From Saccharothrix ecbatanensis (lineage in GTDB: Bacteria; Actinomycetota; Actinomycetes; Mycobacteriales; Pseudonocardiaceae), in the NCBI RefSeq assembly GCF_014205015.1, contig NZ_JACHMO010000001.1:1178001-1242000 (forward strand): a stretch of DNA of 64,000 nt, in the 5' to 3' direction. Of the stretch, positions 41,960 through 51,121 are shown one piece after another; the first letter of the stretch is position 1, and every line of letters begins with the position of its first letter. The notes beneath the pieces were generated by a model. It saw only the letters and a program-made list of their open reading frames with translations, ran no database searches and was not told the DNA's origin. The translations under genes and the position numbers were made by a program.

Positions 41960-43315
41960 ATGTCGTCAACACTCGCCCCACCGAGTCCGCGCGGCGCGCC
42001 GATCATCGGCAACATCAGGGAGATCCAGCGGGACAACATCGGGGCGTTCATGTCCGCGTTCCGCGACCACGGCGACGTGATCCGGTTCAAGGGGCCGCTG
42101 AAGATCGACCTGTTCGCCCACCCCGACCACGTCAAGCGCGTGCTCCAGGACGAGCACCGCAACTACCCGCGCCCGGTCAAGGTGCAGGGCTGTCTCCAGA
42201 CCATCGTCGGCACCGGGTTGGTGGCCGCCGAGGGCGGGTTCTGGCGGCGCTCGCGCAGGCTCGCCCAGCCCGCGTTCCACCGGGAGGTGCTGGAGCAGTT
42301 CGCGGACACGTTCGTGCAGGGCACCGCCGAGCTGATCGAGTCCTGGGAGCGCAAGGTCGACTCCGGGACGCCGATCGACGTCAAGTCGGCGATGATGAAC
42401 CTGTCGCTGACCAACCTGGCCAGGGCGCTGTTCCGCACCGACTGGTCCACCGAGTTCGGGCAGATCGAGCCCGCGGTCGCGGAGGCGTTGCGGTACACGC
42501 ACAAGCGGATGACCTCGCCGGTGGACCCGTACAAGATCCCCGGCCCGGCGCGTAACCGGTTCGACGGCGCGCTGAAGACGATCAACTCGGTGCTGTACCC
42601 GCTGATCGAGGAGCGCCGGCGCAACGGCGGCAGCGACGACCTGGTCAGCCTGCTGCTGAACGCCAAGGACGACGAGAGCGGCACGACGTTCACCGACGAC
42701 CAGATCCGGGACGAGGTGAGCGGGTTCTTCGTCGCCGGGCACGAGACGGTGTCCTCGGCGTTCACCTGGACCTGGTACCTGCTCTCGCGCAACCCGGACG
42801 TGTGGCGCAAGGTCCGCGCCGAGGCGATCGAGGTGCTCGGCGACCGGACACCGACCGTCGCCGACCTGCCGAAGCTGACGTACACCACCATGGTGTTGCA
42901 GGAGTCCATGCGGCTGTACCCGCCGATCTTCGTCTACATGCGTTGCGCGGACCAGGACGACGAGGTGGGCGGGTTCCACATCCCCAAGGGCCGCTGGGTC
43001 GTCGTCTGCCCGTACGTCACGCACCGGCACCCCGACTTCTGGGAGAACCCGGACGGGTTCGACCCGGAGCGGTTCACCCCGGAGCGCATGGCGGCCCGGC
43101 ACCGGATGGCGTACCTGCCGTTCGGCGCCGGTCCGCGCAAGTGCATCGGGGACAGCTTCGCCATGGTGCAGATGCCGTTGGCGGTGGCCATGATCGCCCG
43201 CCGGTTCCGGCTCGACCTCGTCGACGGGCAGACGGTGGTGCCGGAGCCCGCGATCTCGCTGCGTCCGCGTGACCCGCTCTACATGCGACTGCGATCCGCC
43301 GAGGAGGCGCACTGA
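41960..43315 (+). CDS. Cytochrome P450 (first of a tandem pair)
   Basis: A 451-residue P450. I-helix FFVAGHETVSSAF with A259-G-H-E-T263, K-helix ExxR in LQESMRLYPP, and the heme loop FGAGPRKCIGD with axial Cys395. The N-terminus lacks a membrane anchor, so it is soluble and needs redox partners. It shares a base with the next P450 (TGATG). Sequence pattern places it near fatty-acid/steroid-type class I bacterial P450s of the CYP102/CYP110-like branch; the substrate is unknown. Confidence 0.9.
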   Translation: MSSTLAPPSPRGAPIIGNIREIQRDNIGAFMSAFRDHGDVIRFKGPLKIDLFAHPDHVKRVLQDEHRNYPRPVKVQGCLQTIVGTGLVAAEGGFWRRSRRLAQPAFHREVLEQFADTFVQGTAELIESWERKVDSGTPIDVKSAMMNLSLTNLARALFRTDWSTEFGQIEPAVAEALRYTHKRMTSPVDPYKIPGPARNRFDGALKTINSVLYPLIEERRRNGGSDDLVSLLLNAKDDESGTTFTDDQIRDEVSGFFVAGHETVSSAFTWTWYLLSRNPDVWRKVRAEAIEVLGDRTPTVADLPKLTYTTMVLQESMRLYPPIFVYMRCADQDDEVGGFHIPKGRWVVVCPYVTHRHPDFWENPDGFDPERFTPERMAARHRMAYLPFGAGPRKCIGDSFAMVQMPLAVAMIARRFRLDLVDGQTVVPEPAISLRPRDPLYMRLRSAEEAH

Positions 43316-44742
43316 TGGCCAGGCAGGCACCGGGGCCCAGGGGCGAGCCGATCCTGGGCAACGCCCGCAGGTTCCAGAAGGACATCCTCACCGCGTTGCA
43401 GGAGGGCAGGCGCGAGCACGGCGACGTCGTCCGGTTCGTCGGGATCGGACCGCTGTTCCCGGTGTTCCTGGTCGCCGGGCCGGAGGGCATCAAGCACGTC
43501 CTCCAGGACAAGCACCAGATCTACCCGAAGACGCCGTTCGTCAGCGACCGCTGGCGGGCGCTGGTCGGCGACGGGCTGATCTGCAGCGAGGGCGACTTCT
43601 GGCGGCGGCAGCGGAGGCTGGCGCAGCCCGCGTTCCACCGGCAGTTGATCACCAGCTTCGGTCAGGTGATGGTCGACACCACCGAGGAGATGCTCGGCGA
43701 GTGGGACCGCTCGGAGCGTTCGGGCGCCACGGTCGACATCACCTCGGAGATGACCAGGCTGGCGCTCGGCGTGCTCGGGCAGGCGCTGTTCGCGGCGAAC
43801 TGGCGGGCCGACGCCAAGGTGATGGAACACGCGGTGCACGTCGCGATCGGTGAGGCGTACCGCAAGTTCGAGAAGTTCGTCAGCTTGCCGGAGTGGGTGC
43901 CGACCCCGGCCAACCGCAAGTTCCGGGAGGCCAAGGCCGACCTGGACAAGATCATCTACCGGGTCATCCGGGACCGGCAGGCAGACAAGGGCGAGCACCC
44001 GAACGACCTGCTGGAGTCGCTGATGCTGGCGACTGAGGACGACGGCACCGGGATGACCGTCGAGCAGGTGCGCAACGAGGTCATGACGTTCATGTTCGGC
44101 GGCCACGAGACGGTCGCCTCCGGACTGACCTGGGCGCTGTTCCTGCTGTCCCGCCATCCCGAGGTGACGAGGAAGCTGATGTCCGAAGTGGACGCCGTGC
44201 TCGGTGATCGGCAGCCGACGGTCGACGACCTGGCGGCGATGCCGTACCTGGAGTGCGTGGTGCGGGAGTCGCTGCGCCTGTACCCGCCGGTGTCGCTGAT
44301 CTCCCGCACGCCGACCGAGGACGACGAGATCGCCGGGTACCACGTGCCGAAGGGGTCGATGGTGCTGCTGTCGGCGTTCGTCACGCACCGGCACCCGGAG
44401 CACTGGCCGAACCCGGAGGGCTTCGACCCGGACCGCTGGGCCGACGGCAAGGCCGACGGCAGGCACCGGTACTCGTGGTGGCCGTTCTCCGGCGGCCCGC
44501 GCAAGTGCATCGGCGACGCGTTCGGGCTGATGGAGATGCAGCTGGTGATCGCGATGATCGTCAGCAGGTTCCAGGTGTCGCTGATCCCGGGGCAGCCGGT
44601 CCTGCCTCGACCAGGGCTCACCCTGGGACAGCAGGAGCCGGTGCTGGCCACGCTGACCAAGCGGTCGGTGCGGGCCGACGCCGTGCCCGCACCGGTCCCG
44701 GTCGAGCCCGTCGCGGCTCGCTGTCCGGTCATGCACGACTGA
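43315..44742 (+). CDS. Cytochrome P450 (second of a tandem pair)
   Basis: A 475-residue P450. I-helix FMFGGHETVASG (G262-G-H-E-T266), K-helix VRESLRLYPP, heme loop FSGGPRKCIGD with Cys398. The C-terminus carries about 30 extra residues ending CPVMHD. It resembles the upstream P450 closely in layout, which suggests duplication. A partly deleted Rieske gene begins right after its stop. Both P450s probably oxidise one scaffold at different positions. Confidence 0.9.
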   Translation: MARQAPGPRGEPILGNARRFQKDILTALQEGRREHGDVVRFVGIGPLFPVFLVAGPEGIKHVLQDKHQIYPKTPFVSDRWRALVGDGLICSEGDFWRRQRRLAQPAFHRQLITSFGQVMVDTTEEMLGEWDRSERSGATVDITSEMTRLALGVLGQALFAANWRADAKVMEHAVHVAIGEAYRKFEKFVSLPEWVPTPANRKFREAKADLDKIIYRVIRDRQADKGEHPNDLLESLMLATEDDGTGMTVEQVRNEVMTFMFGGHETVASGLTWALFLLSRHPEVTRKLMSEVDAVLGDRQPTVDDLAAMPYLECVVRESLRLYPPVSLISRTPTEDDEIAGYHVPKGSMVLLSAFVTHRHPEHWPNPEGFDPDRWADGKADGRHRYSWWPFSGGPRKCIGDAFGLMEMQLVIAMIVSRFQVSLIPGQPVLPRPGLTLGQQEPVLATLTKRSVRADAVPAPVPVEPVAARCPVMHD

Positions 44743-44743
44743 C

Positions 44744-44950
44744 GTTCCCCCTGGCACGATCCGGCGGATCGAGCACGACGGTGACGACGTCCTACTGGCC
44801 AATGTGGACGGTGAGATCCTGGCCGTGGGCGGCGAGTGCAGCCACGACGGCGTGCCACTGCGGACCGGCTCGGTGCTCGAATCGCCTGCCGTCAGCGCCA
44901 TCGAGTCCCATTCCGTCCGGGTGGACGGGGACGACATCCATCTCGCCTGA
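44744..44950 (+). pseudogene. Rieske [2Fe-2S] ferredoxin remnant with the second metal-binding half deleted
   Basis: The frame reads VPPGTIRRIEHDGDDVLLAN, then VDGEILAVGGECSHDGVPLR, and ends VRVDGDDIHLA. It matches a Rieske ferredoxin up to the first C-x-H box. The second C-x2-H box, about 35 residues, is gone, and the protein runs straight into the final strands. There is no ATG, GTG or TTG at the expected start. About 68 codons remain of an expected 100-110. It cannot hold a Rieske cluster. It was probably once a redox partner for the P450s. Confidence 0.7.
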
Positions 44951-44954
44951 CAGC

Positions 44955-44983
44955 TGTATCCGGTGGCCCGGCGCCGGGATCTG
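44955..44983 (+). promoter_or_regulatory. Cluster motif copy 2: TGTATC-N17-GATCTG
   Basis: Same motif and same 17-bp spacing as copy 1, located just after the Rieske remnant and 100 bases before the double-SnoaL gene start at 45084. Confidence 0.7.
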
Positions 44984-45083
44984 GACAGGTAGTACTGGCG
45001 GAAGGGGATCGTTGTGGAGCTGATCGGACGGTCGCCCCGGTGACCGGGGGATCGCGCGGGGCGATGACGGCGTCGGGGCTCGG

Positions 45084-46190
45084 GTGACCGACGTGGTGAC
45101 TGAGATCGACACCGGGACCTCGGCGGTTCGTTGGGTCCGGGACGGGTTGAACGCCGGTCGACTCGACGTGCTTCACGAACTCATCGCCGACGGGTTCACC
45201 CTGCATCTGCCACCGCACATCACCAAGCGACCACTCGTCGGTGTCGCCGGGGCGACGCGGTTCATCGAGGACTTCCACCGGACCTGGTCGTCGCCGCACA
45301 CGGTGATCGAGGAGATGCTGGTCGGCACGGGCAAGGTGGTGCTGCGCCTGCGTACCGCCGCCCGCCACCGGGGGCCGTTCCGCGGCGCACCACCGACCGG
45401 CCACGCGGTCGAGTTCACCCAGACCTGCGTGTTCGAGCTGGCTGAGGACGGGCGGCTGACCCGAGGTTGGGTCGAGACCGACCACCTCGGGATCGCGATC
45501 ACCGTGGGCCTCGCCCCGCCGTACGGCGTCACCGGGCCGCGCAAGGCGTTCGCCTGGGCGGTGCGGACCGGGTTCCGCAGGGTCGGCCGGCGGTTGGTGG
45601 CACCGAAGCCCGGCGAGCCGCCGGTGGGTGCGCCGGACGTCGATGCCGAGGTCGTCGTCACCGACGCGGGCGTGACGGACAAGCGGCGCGAGGCCAACTC
45701 GGTCGCGTTGCGCAGGTGGATTGCGGAGTGCGTCAACCAGCAGGCGGTCCACATCTGTCCGGAGATCTTCCACGCGGACTACGAGGGCCACTCGCCGCCG
45801 CACGCCGAGCCTGAGCCGGTGTTCGGGCCGGACGGCTACGCCAAGTTCGTCACCGGCATCCTGACCGGTTTCCCGGACGCGGTCGCGTCGATCGAAGACC
45901 TGGTCGCGGTCGGCGATCGGGTGGTGTGCCGGGTCCGGATGTCCGGCACCCACCTCGGCGAGTACCGCGAGCTGGTGCCGACCGGGAAGCCGTTCGCGAT
46001 CAGCCAGATCGTGGTGTGCCGGATGCGCGATGGCAAGATCGTCGAAAGTTGGCAGGAGATCGATGCGCTCGGCCTGCTGCTCCAGCTCGGCTACGTCCCC
46101 ACCAAGGGCTTCAGCCCGCTCGGCATCGTGCGCTGGCTCGGCGCTCTCGGCGCGTCCATCCAGCGCACCGCACGGAAGGCGCACCGATGA
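45084..46190 (+). CDS. Fused double SnoaL-like (ester cyclase/NTF2-fold) protein
   Basis: A 368-residue cytosolic protein with two SnoaL-like domains. Domain 1 (about 10-140: IADGFTLHLPPH, then FIEDFHRTW) and domain 2 (about 205-350: IFHADYEGHSPPHAE, then FPDAVASIEDLVAVGDRVVC and VESWQEIDALGLLLQLG) are linked by a basic stretch (VGRRLVAPKPGEPP). Such proteins cyclise or isomerise polyketide-like substrates in several pathways. It starts at the GTG at 45084 behind motif copy 2 and overlaps the next gene by 4 bases. Fusion of two domains is less common than single ones. Confidence 0.8.
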   Translation: MTDVVTEIDTGTSAVRWVRDGLNAGRLDVLHELIADGFTLHLPPHITKRPLVGVAGATRFIEDFHRTWSSPHTVIEEMLVGTGKVVLRLRTAARHRGPFRGAPPTGHAVEFTQTCVFELAEDGRLTRGWVETDHLGIAITVGLAPPYGVTGPRKAFAWAVRTGFRRVGRRLVAPKPGEPPVGAPDVDAEVVVTDAGVTDKRREANSVALRRWIAECVNQQAVHICPEIFHADYEGHSPPHAEPEPVFGPDGYAKFVTGILTGFPDAVASIEDLVAVGDRVVCRVRMSGTHLGEYRELVPTGKPFAISQIVVCRMRDGKIVESWQEIDALGLLLQLGYVPTKGFSPLGIVRWLGALGASIQRTARKAHR

Positions 46191-46888
46191 GTGAGCTGCA
46201 CCAGAAGGTGTCCGACGCCTACCTCGCCGAGCGTTTCGCACAGGCGAGCACCGTCGAGGCCACCCTGGACGCCGGCGGCCTGCTGTTCGGCTGGAAGCGC
46301 GGCCGTGCCGGGCGGTTCACCGGGCTGCGCGTCGTGGCCGACATCGCCGAGCAGCGGATCCGGTTCCGGGACTTCCACGACGGCAGGGACGGCCTGCTCG
46401 CCGGTCACGACGTCTGGTTGGAGCCGGTCGACGGGACGCCGGACGTGCGGCGGGACGCCAGGTCCCGGTTCCCGTACCGGGGTCGGCTGCTGCGCTGGGA
46501 CGAACTCGACATGATGTACTTCCTGGGCTACGCCCTGTGGAACTACTTCACCTTCCCCGCGCTGCTGCACCGGCCCGGCGTCGACTGGACCCAGTCCGGC
46601 GACCACGAGCTGACCGCGGTCTTCCCCGCCGACCTGGCGACGCACTGTCGGGAGCAGCGGTTCCGGTTCGACCCGAGCACGTCGTTCGTGGTGGAGCACG
46701 ACTACACTGCTGAAGTCTTCGGCAGCTCCTGGGCACACGCGTGCCACCTCACCCAGGACTACCAGGTGTCCGACGGATTCCCGTTCGCGTCCCGCCGACG
46801 GGTACACCCGAGTCACCCGGTCAAGGGTGGGGCCATGAAGACGCCCCTCCTGATCTGGGCGGACGTTCATGAGTTCAAAGTCGGCTGA
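46187..46888 (+). CDS. Uncharacterised cluster protein, possibly DUF6544-like
   Basis: A 233-residue soluble protein. The centre reads WDELDMMYFLGYALWNYFTF and the C-terminus FASRRRVHPSHP then LIWADVHEF, a pattern I recall from a widespread actinobacterial family (DUF6544-like) of unknown function; this match is from memory. It overlaps the double-SnoaL stop by 4 bases and the methyltransferase gene by 20 bases. It may be a modifying enzyme acting with the SnoaL protein. Confidence 0.6.
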   Translation: MSELHQKVSDAYLAERFAQASTVEATLDAGGLLFGWKRGRAGRFTGLRVVADIAEQRIRFRDFHDGRDGLLAGHDVWLEPVDGTPDVRRDARSRFPYRGRLLRWDELDMMYFLGYALWNYFTFPALLHRPGVDWTQSGDHELTAVFPADLATHCREQRFRFDPSTSFVVEHDYTAEVFGSSWAHACHLTQDYQVSDGFPFASRRRVHPSHPVKGGAMKTPLLIWADVHEFKVG

Positions 46889-47537
46889 CGGCGCGGCCGT
46901 CTACTCGCGATTCATGCTGAGCTGGTACGACACCGTCGTGCTCGGCGCGGTCTCCAAGTTCGCCTGGCGCTGCTCGCGTGAGCGGATGCAAGACCAGTAC
47001 GACCGCAACGTCGGCGCAAGCCACCTCGACCTCGGGCCGGGCACCGGCTACTTCCTGGACCACACCAGTTTTCCGGTGCCGGACCCGCGAGTCGTCCTGG
47101 TGGACCTGAACGTCAACAGCCTCGCCGCGACCGCGCGCAGGCTGGAGCGCTACCGGCCGGTGCAGCTCCAGCGCGATGTCCTCGAACCGCTCGACCTGGG
47201 CGACGAGCGGTTCGACTCGGTCGGCCTGAACTTCCTGCTGCACTGCCTGCCCGGGTCGTTCGACGGCGCGGACGGCGGCAAGGGCGTTGTGTTCGAACAC
47301 CTGCTGCCATACCTCAACCCCGGCGCAACGGTGTTCGGCAGCACCGTGGTCGGCGACCGTGAGGCGCACGCGAACCCGTTGTCCCGGACGCAGTTCTGGT
47401 GGCTCAACAAGCAGCGCGTCTTCAGCAACACCGATGACCGGCTCTCGGACCTGGATTCCCTGCTGCGTAGGCACTTCCCGCACGTCCAGGTCACCAGGGT
47501 CGGCGCCGTCGCGTTGTTCGAGGCCACCGTGGACTGA
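46869..47537 (+). CDS. SAM-dependent class I methyltransferase
   Basis: A 222-residue methyltransferase. Motif I HLDLGPGTGYFLD (about 52-64), an acidic residue after the next strand (VLVDLN), and motif IV-like FDSVGLNFLLHCLPGSF. Its ATG lies inside the end of the preceding gene (20-base overlap), so translation is coupled. The target, O, N or C, cannot be told. It is the last gene of the second transcription unit. Confidence 0.85.
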   Translation: MSSKSADGAAVYSRFMLSWYDTVVLGAVSKFAWRCSRERMQDQYDRNVGASHLDLGPGTGYFLDHTSFPVPDPRVVLVDLNVNSLAATARRLERYRPVQLQRDVLEPLDLGDERFDSVGLNFLLHCLPGSFDGADGGKGVVFEHLLPYLNPGATVFGSTVVGDREAHANPLSRTQFWWLNKQRVFSNTDDRLSDLDSLLRRHFPHVQVTRVGAVALFEATVD

Positions 47538-47545
47538 CGCACGGG

Positions 47546-47574
47546 TGTATCTGCACCATCACCGCTCGGATCTA
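47546..47574 (+). promoter_or_regulatory. Cluster motif copy 3: TGTATC-N17-GATCTA
   Basis: Same motif with the same 17-bp spacing, 51 bases before the FAD monooxygenase start. After it, AGTGA and GGCCG follow as in copy 4. Confidence 0.7.
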
Positions 47575-47625
47575 TCCAGTGAGGGCCGAAACCGGCTGCA
47601 TCGGATAGAGCGGTAGGGAGCATCC

Positions 47626-48741
47626 ATGGTGCGCGGACTGAACGTGGTGATCGCAGGCGGTGGCGTCGGCGGCCTCACCTTGGCAGGGATGCTCACCCAG
47701 CGCGGCGCGCACGTGACCATCCTGGAACGAGCGCCCGAGATGCGGCACGGTTTCGGGCTCACCATGTGGCCCAACGCTTTCCGGGCGCTGCGACTGGTCG
47801 GCGGTGACAAGCAGTACGACGCCGTCGTCGAGGTCAGCCAGAAGCTGGACAACCTGGTGTACCGGCTCGGCAACGGCCTCAAGGTCGCCGACATCGACCT
47901 GGTCGGCACGCTGGTGAAGAAGTACGGCGAGCCTGGGTACGCGGTGCTGCGGGTGGAGCTGCTGGAAGCGCTCGCCTCGGTCGCGGGCGCCGACGTCCGC
48001 TACGGCGCGGAGGTCACGCGCGCGACCGCCGACGGCAGGGTCACCCTGTCCACCGGCGAGATCATCAAGGGCGACATCGTGATCGGTGCGGACGGCGTCG
48101 GCTCGATGGTCCGCAAGTCGCTGCTGCCGCCGGGGTACGTGGAGCCGAAGAGCAGGCAGTTGCTCGGCTGGCAGGGCGTGGTGCCCAAGGCGCTCACGCC
48201 CGGTCCCGGGATCGCCGAGGTCTACTTCGGACCGACCGGCTCGTCCGGCATGTTCCCGCTGCCGGACGGTCGGACGTACTGGTTCTTCCTGGACCCCGGC
48301 AAGGACAAGCCGAACCTCACCGGCTGGAACCCGATCATCCAGGACATGATCAGGTCGACGCCGCCGGAGACCATGCACCGCGACGAGGCCAGGGACCGCC
48401 CGGCCGACCCGCAGTGGGGCACCGGCCGGGTCACCCTGCTCGGCGACGCCGCGCACCCGTTCCTGCCCACCGCCGGCCAGGGCGCGTGCATCGCGATCGA
48501 GGACGCCGCGGTGTTGACCAGGCGGTTGGAGAGCATCAACGACCCGGTCGCCGCGCTGCGCCAGTTCGAGTTGGACCGCTTCCGCCGGGTGCGCAGGGTC
48601 GTCGGCATCTCGCGGCGCCTGCAGTCGATGCAGCGGACGAAGCCGGAATTCATGCGCAACTTCGGCCTGTGGATGACCCCGGCGTGGGTGATCACCCGCA
48701 TGTACGGCGAGCCGACCTTCCCCATCAAGGAATTCCTCTGA
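47626..48741 (+). CDS. PHBH-type FAD-dependent monooxygenase
   Basis: A 371-residue flavin monooxygenase. GxGxxG in VVIAGGGVGGLTLA (about 7-20), DG motif DIVIGADGVGS, and the GD motif LLGDAAHPFLPTAGQG. These match the group A (PHBH-like) hydroxylases that act on aromatic or polyketide rings and sometimes cleave by Baeyer-Villiger chemistry. It starts the third transcription unit behind motif copy 3. The MMPL transporter gene follows after 19 bases. Confidence 0.85.
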   Translation: MVRGLNVVIAGGGVGGLTLAGMLTQRGAHVTILERAPEMRHGFGLTMWPNAFRALRLVGGDKQYDAVVEVSQKLDNLVYRLGNGLKVADIDLVGTLVKKYGEPGYAVLRVELLEALASVAGADVRYGAEVTRATADGRVTLSTGEIIKGDIVIGADGVGSMVRKSLLPPGYVEPKSRQLLGWQGVVPKALTPGPGIAEVYFGPTGSSGMFPLPDGRTYWFFLDPGKDKPNLTGWNPIIQDMIRSTPPETMHRDEARDRPADPQWGTGRVTLLGDAAHPFLPTAGQGACIAIEDAAVLTRRLESINDPVAALRQFELDRFRRVRRVVGISRRLQSMQRTKPEFMRNFGLWMTPAWVITRMYGEPTFPIKEFL

Positions 48742-48760
48742 ACCGCTCGGGAGTCTGGTC

Positions 48761-51037
48761 ATGTTGGTGCGCATCGCCAAGGCGATCGTGGGGAAGCCGA
48801 AATGGTTCCTGATGGGGATCATCGCGTTCCTGGCGGTGGCCGGCCCGCTGGGCGGCTCGGTCGTGGACAAGCTGGTCAACGGTGGGTTCGAGGACGCCGC
48901 CGCCGAGTCGAGCGTGGCAAGGGAACGCTTGCAGGCCGACTTCGGCGTGGCGGAGCCGAACTTGGTGCTGCTCGTGACGAGCAAGGGCGAGATCGATTCG
49001 TCCGACGCGACGTCGGCGGGCACGGAGCTCACCAAGCGGTTGGCGGCCGAGCCGGGTATCGGCAACGTGCTGTCCTACTGGACGGCCAACAAGAACCCGG
49101 CGTTGAAGAGCCGGGACGGCACGTCCGCGTTGGTGCTGGCCCGGGTCGACGACAGCGCGGGTGATCCGACCAAGCGGATCACCGATCTGCGGTCCGAGTT
49201 CGGCGGCGAGCAGGACGGGTTGACGGTCGGGATCGGTGGCAGCGTCGCGGCCAGTTTCGACACCGACGACACGATCCAGAAGAACCTCCAGGCGATGGAG
49301 CTGATCGCGCTCCCCGTGATGTTCCTGGTGCTGTTGCTGGTGTTCGGCAGCCTGGTGTCGGCCACCTTGCCCTTGATCATGGTGTTGCCGATGGTCGTCG
49401 GAACGCTGTTCATCCTCCGGCTGATCGCGGGCGTCACCGATGTGTCGATCTTCGCGATGAACACGGCGACAGTGATCGGGTTGGGTCTGGCGGTCGACTA
49501 CAGCCTGTTCATCGTCTCCCGCTATCGCGAGGAACTCCGCCATCGCGGCGGCGACATCACGAACAAGGCGGACCGGTCCGAGGCCATCGTGGCGGCGGTG
49601 CGGACGGCGGGCCGGACCGTGGTGTTCTCCGCGGTGACGGTCGCGCTCGCCTCGGCGGCGCTGGCCGTGTTCCCGTTGGTCTTCCTGCGGTCCATCGCGT
49701 ACGCCGGGATCGCCGTGTCCGGGTTCGCGGCGCTCTCCGCCATCATCCTGATGCCGACCCTGCTCGCCCTGTTCGGGTCGAAGATCAACAGCCTCGATCT
49801 CCGCAAGGGGTTCCGCAAGCTTCTCGGCCGTCCGGCGAAGGTGTCCGCCGACACGCCGGACGAGGGCGTCTGGTACCGGATCGCGACCGCCGTCATGCGG
49901 TTCCCGATCCCGGTCGCGACGATCGTGGTAGCCGTCCTGCTGCTCCTCGGCTCGCCGTTCCTCGGTGCCAAGTTCTCCCTGCCCGACGACCGGCAGTTGC
50001 CGGCGTCCGCGGAGAGCCGCCAGGTGCAGACCACCGTGCGCGAGGGGTTCGACTCGCGCGAGGCGGACGTGCTGACCGTGGTCGCCGGCGGTGTGCGTGA
50101 CGAGGCCGGCCGGGCGGCCCAGATCCAGTCCTACGCCGAGCAGCTGTCGCGGATCGACGGCGTCGCCTCGGTGACCTCGTCGGTCGGCACCTTCACCGAC
50201 GGCCGCACGACAGCCCCGCCGAATCCCGGCGCCGCAGCCATGGCCAACGAGAACGGCACGTTCCTGAAGGTCGCGCCCGATGTCGAACCGTACTCGGCCG
50301 AGGGGGAGCGACTCGTCGCCGATCTGCGGGCTGCCCAGGCCCCGTGGCCGGTGCTGATCACCGGCACCGCCGCCGCGCTGGTGGACACCATGACCGCGCT
50401 CGACGACGGACTCCCGATCGCGTTGCTGTTCATCGGCCTGTCCACCTTCCTCCTGCTGTTCCTGTTCACCGGGAGCATCCTGCTGCCGTTCAAGGCATTG
50501 CTGCTCAACCTGCTCAGCCTCAGCGCGACCTTCGGCGCCATGGTGTGGATCTTCCAGGAAGGCAACCTGGCATCGCTGTTCGGTGTCGAGGTCACCGGGA
50601 CGACGATCGCGATCACCCCGATCCTGATGTTCTGCCTGCTGTTCGGGCTGTCCATGGACTACGAGGTGTTCATGTTGTCCCGGATCAAGGAGGAGTACGA
50701 GCGCACCGGGGACACCAGGCTCGCGGTTGCCAGAGGGCTCGGCCGGACCGGTCGGATCGTCACCGCCGCGGCCGGGCTGATGATGGTGGTCACGATCTCG
50801 AACCTGATCACCACGGAGATCGGCTTCCAGGTGATGTTCGGCTTCGGCCTGACCCTCGCGCTGTTCATGGACGCGTTCGTGGTTCGCGGCCTGCTCCTAC
50901 CCGCGTTCATGCAACTCGCGGGCCGAGCCAACTGGTGGGCGCCCGGCCCGTTGCGTCGCCTGCACCGCAGGTTCGGCCTGTCGGAGGAGCCCGCGGTCGT
51001 CGGGACTCCGGTCAAGGAGAAGAGCCTGGTGGGGTGA
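48761..51037 (+). CDS. MMPL/RND-superfamily transporter
   Basis: A 758-residue inner-membrane protein with the typical layout: one N-terminal helix, a large extracytoplasmic domain (about 40-180), five or six helices (LIALPVMFLVLLLVFGSLVS...; GLAVDYSLFIVSRYREEL), a second extracytoplasmic domain and another helix bundle (FGLSMDYEVFMLSRIKEEYE). The paired DYSLF and DYEVF proton-relay motifs are present. In actinobacteria such proteins export lipids and lipid-like products, so the cluster product may be hydrophobic. Confidence 0.9.
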   Translation: MLVRIAKAIVGKPKWFLMGIIAFLAVAGPLGGSVVDKLVNGGFEDAAAESSVARERLQADFGVAEPNLVLLVTSKGEIDSSDATSAGTELTKRLAAEPGIGNVLSYWTANKNPALKSRDGTSALVLARVDDSAGDPTKRITDLRSEFGGEQDGLTVGIGGSVAASFDTDDTIQKNLQAMELIALPVMFLVLLLVFGSLVSATLPLIMVLPMVVGTLFILRLIAGVTDVSIFAMNTATVIGLGLAVDYSLFIVSRYREELRHRGGDITNKADRSEAIVAAVRTAGRTVVFSAVTVALASAALAVFPLVFLRSIAYAGIAVSGFAALSAIILMPTLLALFGSKINSLDLRKGFRKLLGRPAKVSADTPDEGVWYRIATAVMRFPIPVATIVVAVLLLLGSPFLGAKFSLPDDRQLPASAESRQVQTTVREGFDSREADVLTVVAGGVRDEAGRAAQIQSYAEQLSRIDGVASVTSSVGTFTDGRTTAPPNPGAAAMANENGTFLKVAPDVEPYSAEGERLVADLRAAQAPWPVLITGTAAALVDTMTALDDGLPIALLFIGLSTFLLLFLFTGSILLPFKALLLNLLSLSATFGAMVWIFQEGNLASLFGVEVTGTTIAITPILMFCLLFGLSMDYEVFMLSRIKEEYERTGDTRLAVARGLGRTGRIVTAAAGLMMVVTISNLITTEIGFQVMFGFGLTLALFMDAFVVRGLLLPAFMQLAGRANWWAPGPLRRLHRRFGLSEEPAVVGTPVKEKSLVG

Positions 51038-51068
51038 GTTCCCGGTGGGGCGACTCACTGTGCCCAGC

Positions 51069-51097
51069 TGTATCCGCGCCTGTGCCGCGCGGATCTA
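51069..51097 (+). promoter_or_regulatory. Cluster motif copy 4: TGTATC-N17-GATCTA
   Basis: Same motif and spacing. Its last base is only 24 bases before the MFS gene start, the closest of the four. If it is a promoter, the leader would be under 20 bases. Confidence 0.7.
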
Positions 51098-51121
51098 CCA
51101 AGTGAATGGCCGGACCGACCC

